Assembly: GCA_036346375.1 (NCBI GenBank)
Contig: CM070501.1
Span: 36,600,539 to 36,664,538 of the forward strand
Source of the DNA: Guadua angustifolia
Lineage: Eukaryota; Streptophyta; Magnoliopsida; Poales; Poaceae
Reading direction: 5' to 3'
DNA length: 64,000 nucleotides
In this document: positions 23,586 through 36,907 of the stretch, piece after piece
Numbering within the stretch: the stretch's first letter is position 1
Layout of the letters: each line of letters begins with the position of its first letter
Made by a program: the position numbers and the translations under genes
Notes under the pieces: generated by a model
Told to the model about the DNA's origin: nothing
Databases searched by the model: none
What the model saw: the letters and a program-made list of their open reading frames with translations, nothing else

Positions 23586-24375
23586 AAGAAATCAGACTAA
23601 ACAACCCATTCGACATGTCGAGGGTACTCGACCACCGGACATTGAGGGCAAGACATACCATACAAATCACGCTTCGGCTGGGACACGTACCGTACGACCA
23701 CGCGCGTAAGCCGGCCGTCTGCCGGCATCAGCTACCGACATCGTCGTTGCTGATCACTGGCCGCACGTCGAGCTTGCACCAGCAGTCATAGGGCGTGGTT
23801 GAGCCCACCCCTGCCGGCGATTGAATTGAGTAGCCTCCTCTTGCACGACGGAATCGTACGAGTCATGAGGGGTTCTCACCGATCGGAAGCAATCGCGCTC
23901 ACTCTGGCGCCAGAAACAGCAACACACAAGTAGTAGTAGAGCCCGGTATAATGCACTAGGCCCGCCGGTCCACCTGCGGGTTGCTGCGAATAAGCGAGCT
24001 ACTTCCGGCTTCTTCAATAACTGCAATGTCCAGACGGCAAACTCGACCATGGTATCAGCTGGATCGCACGCACAAGTCCGATAATGCAGCCACATATCAG
24101 CTCCAGCCTCCACAACACCCACAATTTTCAACAGTTTATACATCGACTTAGAGTGAAAGCAAATTTCGCATAAGCTCTTCTTACTACATTTGTACCCTGC
24201 CAAGCTCAAAAGTTTACAGCAAGCCGCGTCCACGAGACTACTTTACAGTTAGTCAATGCATAATTTTATGGAAATACAGATAGAACAGACACCCAATTTT
24301 AAAATATACTAGATGCATAAGAAATAAATATCCAGCCAACACAGCTCATGCCTTCATGGTCCACAATTGTCGCAG
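23586..24375. other. Intergenic, no recognisable gene
   Basis: GC-rich spacer between the organelle fragments and the 3' end of the HASPP28-like gene. An open frame of 159 codons (24233-23754, minus) shows no domain I recognise; it is Cys- and Leu-rich and ends in a low-complexity tail. It is probably chance or a gene remnant. The last ~130 bp before 24376 would hold the 3' UTR of the neighbouring gene. Confidence 0.5.
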
Positions 24376-27300
24376 TTATTTGCGAGATTCAGCCTTCCTC
24401 TGTTCTTTGGCTGCCAAGAACAAAATGTAATTCAGTACATACTATTTTTTGACGGGGAACAGTAGGGATTTAATATTAATTAATATATAGTACGTAATTA
24501 ACATAATTACATAAAAGATCCACATGATCCACACACACAAAAAAAAACCCTCTAACACAGGTTAGCTGCTACCCAAGGCAACCAATTACAAAATGAACTA
24601 ACTCCTCATTTAATTTCTACATACTATTATTATCTTCACAAACAAGACAACGAAATGCTGTTTATAAGTTCTTAACAATACCAAAACACTTTGTTCAGCT
24701 TAAGAAAGATACAAAATGAAGTCAAGTGCAAAGTACATAAAGAGTATCAAGAAAATGCAGGCAGAAATGTTTTGGAGCTACTAAACAGTAAACAATATGA
24801 TTTTTGAAGTAAAACATCAAAGAAACATATGTACTCGACATTAAATTAATGAAATAGGTGGTCACTAGAATCTATATTTGAATAGGATATACTTGCAATC
24901 GATTCTGAATCTTAACACAATAAAAACCTAGACCATGAAGCGATTATAAATAGCAAGGGATGTACCAGCTTTCTCCTCTTCGCGTTTCTTAGCAGCATCA
25001 GCCCTTTGTTGTCTTATTAAAGCAAGACGTTCTGCATTTGCAAAACAAAAAAGGTTATCACGATTTGCAATTCCCAATTCACATGGAATGCTTCAACATT
25101 GAATGTAGTCAGGTGTGCATCACAACATAATAAAGCAACAAGTTGTGCTTCAATATCCACGTTTGGTGAGAACACCCCTTAGACAGGAGCTAAAAACTCA
25201 ATATTCTTGAAAGCTAAATGCAAAAGAGTGTGCCTAACATTAAGTGACAGATGTGCATCTCAACCTCTAAAATGATGTTTTCCTCTTACATCTAGAAAGT
25301 TCTTGTTAAACATAAGGCTAGAGGCGAAGTAAACATATTGCACTATTGCAGTTCATCTAAGTTGAATTTTGAAAGGAATACATCAGTTGATTTTCGAAAG
25401 GAAGTTCAGCATGAATGCAGCAAGAATCTTGGTACAAAACCATCAGAGCAAATGCATCAACTTCATTTCCTAGACCAGGCAAAACTACTGTAAAATTCTA
25501 TGCTGGAAAAGTACAAGATCATTGTAGTATTGTCTACACATAAATTATTTTGTTAGAAAATCCTGCTATCAGTACTGCACCAACACGACTCATGCCAGTA
25601 TAAGATGAAATGTCTAAACCTTTAGATCATTAATTAAATCTGATTAAAGATGTTGATTCGGCAACAGTCCTGAGTTATTTAGTGCTGCTGGCACTAATAT
25701 TGATTAACTTTATTTTCATTCACCTTTGTTGTGGTGTCTGTTTCTACGTAGATTTGAGTCTGATCTTGTCACAATGCGTCCATAAGAGCATGCTCAGAGC
25801 ACAGGTTGTGGTGATGGGTATTATAGAAATACATAGGAAACCACCCGACAAGAAATACCAAGATAAAAATAGAGGTAGGTACAACATAGAATCTCACCCA
25901 AATCCTTCCTAGCCTGTTCTGTTTTCCCTTGCTCCTGAAGCTTCATGTAACGCTCATGAGCTTTTTGTTTCTCAATCTCCTCTCTATAAAACAAACATGA
26001 CAACAGTATGTCAGCAGAGTTGACAACACTTGAAAGTTTTGTAACAATGCATGTGTGCATGTGAGAAGGGTAGACAAGCTGGTGCCAACTTCAGAGTAAC
26101 ACATGGTAAATTCCTCCCTTTTTAGGAAAATGTAAACCACATTATCAAAAAGAGTATGTTTACAAAAAAAAGTGAATGCCAAGAGTGACTAAACACCATA
26201 TGAAAACTGAGATATGCTATCTGCAGGAGTGCAGCAACTCATGGAAGCCTGTAACACCACTTGTAACTGCATAACATTAAAGTGAGAAGTCCAGTACTAT
26301 GTTTTGTACCAGCTTGTAGGTTTTCTTTATCTACTGATTCATTGCATTACTTATTTTTTCCTTACCCTGAGGCAGAGGTCTAAATAATCATTTTCTTTCA
26401 TGCCAAATAAATATTGGCAGCAAGAGATATGAAAAAACAGAGTGTAATTATGAAAACAAGTAATAATTGTTTCATTTCACAAATAAGAAAACATCATGGG
26501 CTGATATAAGAAAAGGTACCTTTCACGCCTGGAGAGTTCAGTTGTCTTTCCAAGCTGTAAAGTGTGAAATTAGTTAGTTGGAGATATGCATAAAAATCAT
26601 TCGGTACGTACGGACAAAAAGATTCAAATACAGCTACAAAGAGAGTGACAAAATAAGTCGGCTCAAAAAATGAACCATAGTAACAAACTATGTGCTTGGT
26701 ATAACAGTTTTGGAGGTCACAGCTAGCAGGATAACATTACATTGAATCCTAACATTACCTGACCTTGTAGAAATAACTAGATAACGCACCATGTTCCTCA
26801 CTTGACTTTTCATGAATAGAAATAATAGAGCAAATCAATTTGTATACCATCATAGCTTAGACAACAGAGGAAAGGACGATGGAACTTATGATACTATAAC
26901 CACCTTGGCATAGCATTTCATGATATTTCGCTACTAACAGCATACTTATACAAAGATGAGAAAAAAACAGAGAAAAAAAAGTCCCAGATGCTACTGGTAG
27001 TCACCAACTTACATCAACTTCCTTGGCTTTTATATTCTTCGCTTTCACCAGGTTTGGATTTTCTATCTGAATAAGACCTTCTGTTCCTTTATGTTTCTGG
27101 GAATATTATACATTAAATCAGATTGATAAACAATCATGCGCATAAACGTATACCTGCAGGAGGAAAAGTACTTCTTACAGCCTTCCCTTCAGACTCATCT
27201 TCAGATTTTTCCTCCTCTTCAGATTCTTCTCTTTCTTCCTCTTCCTCTTCAGCCACATTCTATTTGATTGTTAATAGAAATCAATTGTCAGAAAACAATA

Positions 27301-28467
27301 TGACACAATCACATTTGTGGTACACCTAAAAATTATCGATATGCACACTTTATAACTCCTGGTATTTTTCTTCATTTAACAAGTAATTGATGGAATTGAT
27401 TGTAATCATTGCAATCTCTTTTCTGCACAATCAGATTGGCAAATGTAGCATTCCAATTATGCTATAGGATCATCAGAATACAAACACAGATAACAATGAA
27501 GAAATAGCTAAAGGCTTTTAGAAAGACTTCACTGCCGAAACTAAATACAAACATGTAACTGACGTTCCGAGCACTGGCAACATCAAATATCAAATGTGCA
27601 AACCTTTTTAAATGTGCGTGGACGCCCTGAAGTTCCAGCAGCTGCAGTTATTTGAATGGAAAGTTATCAGAATTAAGTAAAACAATTTGCAATCAGCAGG
27701 ATATCAAAAGGAAAACAGCCAAATATAGATGCTCAGATAGTGAAAAAAGAACCAAGAAATGATTTTAGATGTATGCAAAGAACTTCAAATGTAGCATCTC
27801 TCCTGTATCCTGCCTCAAAAGAGCCTCTTTGTCTGAGACTAGATAAACATAAAGGGTGCAATTGATTTCTCACTGCGTTTAAACTTCACAAAAACCCTTT
27901 TCCGTGAAGATCTCTAACAGTGAAAGTGAATTGAAAACTGTAATCCAATCAAAAGCAGAAGAAAATCAAGCTGTCTATGGGATGGCGAAAGCAGCTAAAC
28001 ATTCGCAAAACATAATGGCCCAAACTACACAAAATGTGCAGATAAGCGCCTGAACATCCAAACGGACGTTAACACTTAACAGCGAAGCTATGACACCCAG
28101 ATTGGATCAACAAATCACCCCATCATCATTCATCAACGACCCAAAACACAATGGAATCGGAATAAAATCGATACATGCAACCCGTGCCTCCTAGTAAAAG
28201 CAGGCATCTTGACGTCACCACAAGCTACTCCTAGCGCTCTTATTCTACTAGAACACCCCAAAACAAGCCAAAACCGCCTCGCCGCAACATCAGATCAAGC
28301 ATCCGCTTGGACGACGGCAGCAGACAAAGCTCCCAACCTGGCACCAAATTTTCACTGAAATGAAAAACCGAATCGAAAGGAGGTAAGGGCGCAACGTTAC
28401 CGATCTCCTCGGGGGTGGAGAAGTTGCGGCGGCCGGTGGGCTTGCCTTTGAACTTGCCCCTCCCCAT
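24376..28467 (-). CDS. HASPP28/PDAP1-family phosphoprotein (eight exons)
   Basis: Plant homologue of the 28 kDa heat- and acid-stable phosphoprotein (PDGFA-associated protein 1 family), a small charged, largely disordered protein. Spliced exons: 28467-28401, 27641-27604, 27259-27179, 27096-27013, 26554-26520, 25983-25898, 25031-24966, 24410-24376. All junctions are GT-AG with consistent phase, giving 492 nt and 163 aa. It starts MGRGKFKGKPTGRRNFSTPE, has an acidic stretch (residues 36-62), then KHKGTEGLIQIENPNLVKAK (63-82), the conserved LSRREREEIEKQKAHERYMK region, and a basic C-terminus ending KAESRK. The start codon at 28467 sits in a CpG-rich context. Intron 7 (24411-24965) contains a TE-like AT-rich insertion at about 24445-24600. 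Molecular function in plants is not well defined. Confidence 0.95.
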
Positions 28468-30788
28468 GGTTGCGGCGGCGGCGGCGGACGAGGGGAGAGA
28501 GGGGGTCGGGCGTGTGGAGGGAGAGAGAAAAGGAGGAGAGGTTCGCCTAAGCTGCACGCGGGTGGGAATCGGAAACCCTACTGCCACGACCGCCTTTTAC
28601 AGTGGTGGGCTGGTGGCCTGAGAATTTCGGGGAGGATTCGGGTGGGATTCCGGACTCGGGGGTGGGGTTGGGGAGAATAAGGTTTAAATTTTCGTTTTCG
28701 CACCGTATTTATATATAAAATTTCTAAGTTAGGTTTTAGAGTTTAGAGTGAAATACAACTTAAAGATCCAAATTCAAATTAGGGTTTAATATTTATGTTG
28801 AAATCTAAGTTAGGATTTAGATCGAAATACATCATTTAAAATTGAAATTCAAGTTAGGGTTTAGGTTGAAATCTAAGTTAAGGTTATATATATATATATA
28901 TAACGTTTTGTATGTATTCCTCGTAAAAAGCATTTCAATTCTTCATAAAAAAAAGGTGCGAAATTCGGTCCAAAAATCATGAATCTCGACAAGACTAACC
29001 GAAATTTATTGAAATTACTGTAGCAACATAATTTTCAATTTTTTATTTCACGAGATTTAGGATCTCGGCCCCGACTGAGATTTTTTTTTTCGAAAATTCA
29101 ACGAAATTTTGAACCTTAGGGAGAATATTGTGCTTATATAGCCCTCGGCAGCTAGTTTTTTTTTTTTCAAATCTAGCCCCCTCACGATTACATTTACAAA
29201 ACAACTCCTTTTTCTACCGCGAAATATGTGTCAGGCCGCACATGCCCTGCCATGTCTGAAGAGCGAGGGAGGTAAATAGGCTGCAACTAGGTGTGGGAGG
29301 GCATGAGCGACCACGGCATAACTTGTGCGGTGATTGGTAGCCTGGAGGGGTAGCGTGCGTAGGGCCAAGGGCGAGCATGTAGCACGGGCGCGAGCACGGG
29401 AGGGTGGCTGCTGTGCCTGGGTAGCGCAGAAGAAACCCTTCAATGTTCTTTCTCTGCCCTCCCACATTGTCGCAGCACTGGGCACCTCATGTGCTTCCTA
29501 GGTAAGATAAGAGAGATGTGTCACTTGCACGTCTTTTACAGTAAGAAAGAGGTTATTTTTGTAAATATGTTTATGAGGTGATAGATTTGTAAAACAAAAA
29601 GAGCTATATAAGATAGATAGGGACATTGTTGTGTTTGGGTGGGTCGCATGGACGGCACCACGGTACGGGTTGCCCAGATATCGACGACGGACTGCCCCTG
29701 AACAAAATGGGGCGAACGAACGCAAGAAGTTTTCTGGATTCCTGAAATGAATTACTTCATATGATTTTTTAAAATATATTTATGAAATTTCTATGTTCCA
29801 AATGAGCCGTCAGGTCCCGGTTGGAATGCTATAATTTTTTTTTCTATTCGTGTAGAAACTAAACTGTTTTATGTGAAATTTCTACGTGTCAAATGAGGCC
29901 TTGAGTTGAATTATTGAAGCATAGAACATTTTAGAATTCCAAATGTAGCTTACGCTGAAAATTTTATGCTAAATTTACTCTTTCAAAAGGTTTATTTATT
30001 TTACACTCAATTAAGTCTTTCAAAATGTTTATTTACGTCCAAAGAAAAGAAAATACTCCCTTTTTTTCTACTCAAAGAGGGCCATAAAGGTGTAGAAATA
30101 CGATCGGTTGGGCATCCGACCACGCTCACCTTACCGGTGGCATCTGCCATTGCAGTACACAACTTTTCTGGTCTTCTTCCAGAAAAGCGCCCCTACTCTA
30201 TCCGCTCCTGATGTACCAGTTTTTGTTTCTATGACAGATTTGTCGATGCTAGTCATTGACAGTATAGCAAAACAATTCACAAACCTACTAAATACCACGG
30301 AGTGCTTTTTTTCGAGGATATGATTGGAGCTAAAACATGACAAACATGAAATATGTAAATTCGGCAACAGGTTAATTCCTGCAAATTCAGCAGCAGGTAA
30401 AGAGGCCACCGACATTTCGCCCAGATTCAGAACAGTTCATGCATAAACAACACAACAGACAAATGGAGCGATCGATCAAATAGCTGACAGACCCACACAA
30501 AGGTTACTCGTCTACCAAATCTGGTAATTTCTCTCATACGCTGAGCACAAAGGAGAAGATATTTTCAGGATACTAGACCACATAACACATTTAAAGTTAT
30601 TGCAGAATATACGACTGAAGTGCAGACATGAGACATCCCTTGTTTCGAAATGGTTTTCTGTAGATTTGACCCATAACAATTAGAATGATGGGGGCCATTG
30701 CCAATAGAGTAGACCCCATATATATAGTTGATACTGTTAGAACTTGAAGGCAAAATATGACATCGAATTGAATTTGTCTATCCTTTCT
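28468..30788. other. Intergenic region between HASPP28-like and VOZ genes
   Basis: 28468-28620 is the CpG-rich 5' UTR/promoter of the HASPP28-like gene. 28690-28880 has four imperfect repeats of an 'AAATCTAAGTTAGG(G/A)TTTAG' unit, then a (TA)n run at 28886-28903. 28952-29120 is AT-rich with poorly matched ends (AAGGTGCGAAATTC / GAATTTTGAACCTT-like), a possible degraded MITE. 29200-29740 is GC-rich with short non-homologous frames. 29750-30420 shows nothing recognisable. About 30450-30788 should contain the VOZ 3' UTR. Confidence 0.5.
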
Positions 30789-33700
30789 TCACGCCCCGTC
30801 ATTTGAGTTCCAATAGAAGTCACTTCTTTCAGTTGAGTAGCCGTATGGGAGATGAGGTCCATAAACAACATTACCATTCAAAAATGTCATATGGTCCACT
30901 TGTGACACTGCCTGATAAGCATTCGGAACATTAGCTTGAACTGTGGTATTTTGAACTGAGTAGCTGTTCACATTAATATCCTTTGGGTTAGACTTTGTCC
31001 TGCTCCGGGCCATCCGTTTGTTTTCCACAGGGCTATCTGCACTGAGTCTAACCATTTGCTGCTGGATTTCATTCAGTGGACTACAAGCTAATTTTGATTT
31101 AGCACTCTTCTTTGCATCTGAAGACTTGAACTCAAGCCGGTATAAGGCAAAAGCATCACAATCATTGATCTCATATTCATAGAGGTGCCACTCGTAACTG
31201 TTGGATGGTTGTGGATCCATGTAATAGGACCTCTTCAGACCCCCAAAGTCTTTCATTACCTGCTTCCTTGATTCATGCCAACCACGGCCATTGTAATCTG
31301 GCAATGACCTTTGCTTTCGGTTTCCACTCTCAAATGCCCTTCTAGGTTTGTCAAAGAAAAGCCATTCTCTAATAGATTCACCTTCAAAAATGTAAAGATC
31401 AAAAAGTTCTGCAATGATAGAAATGAATCAACAATTAGTGCAAACTTATCAGTACCAATACCATGTAAATACATGAGTTATGCAGGAACAACTTACCAGG
31501 TGCATTCCATGGGGACTTTGCACTTGCAGCTCCTTCACAGACAGGAATACCAACATGCTTTCCTTGTATTTTTGCACTAAGAGCAGCAAACAGGGGGCCA
31601 TCTTTCAGATCAATACCTCTTGGACGGATCACAGGCATTGTGCCTGGAGGGCCTTCTTCCTTCACAGCCAAATCAGCATGATACATGCTACAATAACCTT
31701 GCCACCTTTCCGATCCTTGAGCGGGCCGAGGGCAGTCCCAAAGAGCACATTTTGGCATCAGGAATGCAGCAGGAGCTGGACACATTGTTGTGAGCAAGTC
31801 TGAAATGTGGAGGAAAACATCTCCAGCACTCTGTCCACAGTTATTCATATCAAGATACACATTAGGGGGTAACTCTTGTGGCAAATTGAACTGTGGATAT
31901 TCCAGCTGACCAATCCCTTCCAGGTTATTGAGGACATCTGGGTTGGATGCAGGAAGGTTTATCTTGTAATCATTATCGTAAAGAAAATCCTCAACTGTAA
32001 GTTCCTGGTTCACATAATACATCTGCAGGTACCAGGCAAAAGTTTGCTAAAATTAGCTCCACTCCATCGAACTTCAAAATCAAGAAATGCATATGGCAGA
32101 AAGGTAAAATCACCACAAACATAACAATTTATGTCTGTGCCTATTGCATGCATGCTGGAATATATAAAGCAGTACATAGCAGTGTAAGAAAAGCATCCTT
32201 ATGAGTATCACATGAGCATTTACTATGTCAAGGAGGTACCTAAGATGGTTCAGAAATATGTAAAGGAAAAGTCAAAATGGATGATATAAAGCATCCTTGT
32301 AACACCATCAGAAAGAACAGAGACAGAAGGCTTCCATTTTCTTTTCCAAATACACTAGAAATCAGCTAACTAACCAAATATTAAGACCCACCAAATACAC
32401 TACAAATCAACTTAACTAGCCAATGGTTTTAGATCCCAATTACAAGAAGTAATCAAAGAGAATTTCAGGTAACTTCTTAGCTATGAATTCCAATACAAAA
32501 GCAAAGTATCCTTGTACACCATCAAAAGGGACAATCAGAAGGCCTTTTTGTTTTCTTCTCCAAGTGTCTAGCACACTGAAATACGCTAAAAATCAGCTTA
32601 ACTATCCAAGATTCAGATCCCAACTACAAGAAGCAATCATAGAGAATATCAGGTAATTTCTTAACTATGCAAGTCCATTTTCCAACTGGTCCCTTGCAAG
32701 CAACATCCAGAAACAGCAAATAAAAGTCATTTTTACTATGCAAACAAGCATATCCTTAAATTCGTACTTATGCCAGACATCAAAGTTTCAGCCATCTGGA
32801 GGCTGTAGTCTCACCAAATGGAACACCCAATTTAGGATCAAACCTACACCTCAATGCATATCTGCATTAATCTATCAGTGTTCAAAAGCATAGACTTATA
32901 GTGAAAACAGGGCTAATTTCCAAAACCACTAAAAGTATATCTAAAAAATATGTGGCATTTAATCATTCACTGAACTTATCTTCCACAGAAGACATTTAAA
33001 ATCTTTCATTGGCACCTTAGGTGACAAACAGAAATCAAACAAGGCAAATTAGTGTAATGCTCATTGAAACACATGCAGAAGATGTGCAATTGATATCTTC
33101 CATTAACAACAAAAGATACACACAATGACACACACATTGATACTTTCATTAACAGAAACATGCATGCAATGTGCAGATTAAAATCCTCAATTCAAAACAC
33201 AATCACCCCAAAATCAGCACACAGCCACACACATAAGCGCACCATATCCCACTCCCAAATATGCCACACTAGGCGAGACCTCTGAGGTGACAAAGGATCC
33301 TGATGAACCTCGTGACAGCAACGCTCTCTAGCAACTCATTTGCTCTGCCTCCCTGTCGATTAGGTTGTACTTGTACTGCAAGCTGAGCATCACAAAGATT
33401 AAAAAAAAATGGTGTATGGAGGAGGGAGGTCAGGGAGGTAACAAAGGAGGGAAAATTTGTCCAAATTGATGATTAACCATAAGGGTAAAATCACTAACGA
33501 CGTCACATTTCAGTGGTATTTTTTAGGTATATGCCAGTGGTATTTTACTTAAGTGCCAAAATTTGAGTGGTACAGAGCTAACTTTTCTAAAATATGCTCT
33601 CTGCTGTTATAGCTGTCTTTAAAGATTACACGTATCAAATATAATACATATTCCATAATCACCTTTCATTCAACAATATTACACCTTCATCTGCTGTCAT

Positions 33701-36700
33701 TAGGTTGTACTGTTGTAGACACGGATGGTGCCAAAAGAAATAGATTTTATAAGGCACCCTAGTACATCTTTAGACCTGTAACACTCTGGTAAAAAAGCAT
33801 TCCAAAATGATACCAAAAGCTTCTTTCATACAATGATAAAGAAACTACACAGAGATCATGCAAAATTGAAATAAAGCATTGACAAGGCATGTTGTTGCCA
33901 ATACATGCTACCTTCGCAAGACTCAATCCCTTGCAGAGGATAATGATAAGGAACCTTCCAAAATTTTTCCCTCTACAATAGAGAAATTAAATTTTAAATT
34001 TCAAAACCCATTAATATAGAAGCTTTTGTCAAATTTCATGTTTTGCAAATGATCAACATCCATCCACTTAAATCTTCATGTGAATCTGGGGATCTTTTAA
34101 ATCAAAAGATTTAGTGCATCATCAAACACATTCAAGTTGTAGGTTCGATTCTTTCAATCCAGCCAATTTGAAATTATTTAAGTCTCTCGTAAAGCAGATT
34201 CCCACCAACAGTGTTTAAACTTTAGCATGGGCTGTCTAGTTTTACTTGAGGATATCAAGTGCCTTCAAAGTTGAATCTTCCCAAGGCTACCGCTCAGTTT
34301 TTTGAGGCAAGGTGTGGCCTATCACACTTAGTAGTGGTCAAATCAGCCACCACGTATGTGGCAAGGTAAAAAAAATTGGATCTATGGCAGGTGGAACACT
34401 GGGCTGCTAAGAAAGTTTTCTATGCAACAACTGCAGCAGCGAACCAGACAGCAGCCCGACAAAAAAATGTCAAACATTACCAACTTGCAAGTGGCAAATT
34501 GCAGCAACATTCGAACAGGCCCATTGCATTCACGTATTCCCAAAGGGTAAAAAATGGCAATAATAATGCTTGAAACATTACTCTGAGTAGAACAACAGTT
34601 TACCCATTCTAGCATAGTTTAGTAATTAGTACTAATATACTGTAGTTCAAAGGACAGACATATTGCCACAGAAGGTCCAAAAACTTAGATTTCTACCCAA
34701 AAATAAAGTCATAGACCAACTAGATAAGCAAAAAAAAAAAGAACTATCAACGTCACCCTAGTTATCATGGCAATAAGGCGAGGCAAGGTGCCTGACCACC
34801 TTCACACCTTTTAAGAGTCCGAGGCATGCGGTGAGGCGACACCATACTCACATCCCGGCCCCCGGCATGTGGGACCTTTTTGCGATCAATTTAGAGCTCC
34901 TGAGGTTCAAATTAGAAGAATTCAATACATCCAAGGACTAATATGCAATAGCTATAAACCTGGAGGGCCGCATCGCAAAAGTTCCAAAAATCCCCTAATT
35001 AACCCTCCTTTCTTTTCCTCCCTCCTCCATAGCACCGCCGTCCTCTCTACTAATGTCACCGCTTCAATTCCCCTGCTCGCCAGATCCACACCACCCACCT
35101 CCGGCCGCTCCAGATTAGCGTGCACTGAGAGTATGCCTCCTCCAAATCAACACCGCCATCCACCGCCTCCGCTTCCTCCTGCTTCTTCCATCACTCCGGC
35201 CGGATGAAGGCCCCCCGGTGGATTCGTCCCTAGTGGGGATCACAAATCCTGCGGTGGCTCGAACAAGGGTGGCTGGACCCGGCCTTCTTCCTGGGCTTTG
35301 GCCGCTTGTAGATCCCATGACGGCGAAAGCTGGATCTGGCAACGGCTTGGGCGGGGTCGGATGGATCCGGAGTCAATGCAGGTGTGGGCGATTGGATCTG
35401 ACCTTCCTCCTCAGCGATGGGATGGCGGCGGCCGATGGTAAGTTTCTCTCTCCCTTGACGCCCGCCTCAACCATCCCTGATACCATACTCCGCCTAAGCA
35501 ACACCTTGGCTATAATACGGACGCCATAGTAATCTCCAGTAAGGCAATGCCATGGTGTAACCCCCTTGGACTGCCTTGCCGCTTAAGCGATGCTTTAATA
35601 ACCGTGGACATCACTGCAATGAGATTTGCTACAGGAGCCAAATGACAAACGGCGCTAGCATAAAAAAGGGCCATAAGTAGCCCAAAGCCTCAATGAAGTG
35701 AATTTGATGGTGTGCATCACACACATAAATTTGAGTTTTTCTCGTAACTTGCAAGCTTCCTTAAATTATACAGAAAAGTCTAATTTTATCTCCGAATAGA
35801 CCTAGGTCAATATGCAGTCCATTACAAATCTCCATGTTAATCCAAAATCGAAGCTTTCCAATTTTGATCATGGTAGAGAGGCCTATGTCATTCCCTTACT
35901 GACAGAGGGTAAGCACAAATTCACAAGGCGTTTGTCTATAAGGAATGCAGAACTTACCATCAAATGATTCAATGAATGGGAAGTTGCTTGCAGATCACAC
36001 CATATCCAACTAAAAGCACACAACTAAAAGCACCACATAACACACCTGTACAAACTAGAGAAATCTAATTAATTCACTACAAGAGTCCACCACAGACACA
36101 AAGATCACACTCAACCACGAAGCCTAACTGCTTGGAACTCTAGCAAACGCACCTTCGTGTGGTAGCAATCACAATCGCAAGTTTCCTCACAAGATCGATA
36201 ATTCAGCCATTCTATTGCAGTCAACATAAAGATTGCAATTTTCGTTGAGCGAACGACCGGTAACAACTTATACCTGATCATGGAACACAGCAGCAGCAGG
36301 AGGAGCCAGCACTCCGCCACCATTCGCGACAACTCCCTGACCCAGGGGCTGCGGCTGCCGCTGCTGCGCCATTACCACGGCAGCCGCAGCGTCAACCGCT
36401 TCCTCGCGCGGCTCTGGTTTCAAGTCCTGGCCGCCCTGCGCGTGTCCGTGGGCCTGGTTAGCCGAGGGCGGGGCCTGCTGCTCGGCGAGCTTGCTGGTGG
36501 CGTCGTCCTCCTCCTCAGCCGCCGCCAGCTGCAGCAGCCGCAGCGTCTCCGACGGCGGATCCGACAGCTCCCGGTCGTTCCCCTGCCGTCAACCGCAGCC
36601 ACCCGATCAAATCAAGCATCAGCAAACACACACGCACAAAGTGAAAATGAATGGAGGAGGGGACGGGGAGGGGGAAGGGGCGTGCCTGGAGGGAGGACGC

Positions 36701-36907
36701 GGGGGAGGGGACGCTGAGCTCGGCGCGCCACTCGCGGAGCATCTGGTGGAGCTGCGCCTCTAGGACGGCGGCGTCCGTGGAGCGCGCCTCCTTGCGGGCG
36801 GACTGGAGGCCGGAGAACATGTCCTGGATGTCGTCGACGCGGGTCTTGGCGCGGGCACGGAACTGCTGGTGCCGCGCCGACCCCGATCGCGTCGACCCCT
36901 TCCCCAT
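30789..36907 (-). CDS. VOZ: VOZ (vascular plant one zinc-finger) transcription factor
   Basis: Complete four-exon gene: 36907-36686, 36582-36274, 32022-31497, 31408-30789, in phase, 1677 nt, 558 aa. VOZ proteins are NAC-subgroup factors that bind DNA as dimers and act in flowering time and stress responses. Domain A (N-terminus): MGKGSTRSGSARHQQFRARA and VDDIQDMFSGLQSARKEARS. Domain B: the zinc motif C269-X4-C274-X13-C288-X3-H292 (CALWDCPRP...YCSMYH), then GTMPVIRPRGIDLKDGPLFA and the basic WHESRKQVMKDFGGLKRSYY segment. The C-terminus is Ser/Asn-rich. Exon 1 appears to end at a GC donor (CTCCAG/GCACGC); other introns are GT-AG. The second intron is 4251 bp and holds a probable transposon. The initiator Met lies in a GC-rich first exon typical of grasses. 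VOZ1 versus VOZ2 orthology cannot be decided here. Confidence 0.95.
32280..32660. repeat. Diverged tandem duplication in VOZ intron
   Basis: About 220 bp units starting near 32285 and 32505 share 'gcatccttgtaacaccatca', 'cagaaggc', 'aatcagctaactaacc'-like and 'cccaattacaagaagtaatc' blocks in the same order, with substitutions. This fits an old segmental duplication inside the intron. Confidence 0.6.
34755..35615. mobile_element. Putative non-autonomous DNA transposon in VOZ intron
   Basis: A GC-rich insert of about 0.86 kb in an AT-rich intron. The left end reads GTTATCATGGCAATAAGGCG and the right end, reverse-complemented, reads GGTTATTAAAGCATCGCTTA. Both run into AAGGCGAGGCAAGG / GCGGCAAGGCAG-type sequence, so the inverted ends are imperfect. 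Inside is a CpG-rich stretch (35030-35470). Superfamily cannot be assigned and no clean target duplication was found. Confidence 0.4.

Larger units (their letters stand above)
32023..36273 (-). other. Large VOZ intron 2 with probable DNA transposon
   Basis: This 4.25 kb intron is mostly AT-rich with no coding sequence. It contains two diverged copies of a segment beginning near 32280 and 32500 (GCATCCTTGTAACACCATCA / GTATCCTTGTACACCATCAA followed by CAGAAGGC), a local duplication. Part of it (about 34750-35615) is GC-rich and bounded by imperfect inverted ends, listed separately. Confidence 0.6.

Noticed and set aside
23754..24233. 159-codon minus-strand frame as a gene
   Set aside because: No recognisable domain, odd composition, no splice or promoter context; kept only as intergenic comment.
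29214..29485. Two overlapping 83-84 codon minus-strand frames as small genes
   Set aside because: Overlapping frames in a GC-rich patch with no similarity; one of each pair must be chance and neither has support.
35115..35529. CpG-rich island in VOZ intron 2 as an alternative promoter or first exon
   Set aside because: It lies inside a probable transposon with GGCAAGG-type imperfect inverted ends, and no frame continues the VOZ protein.
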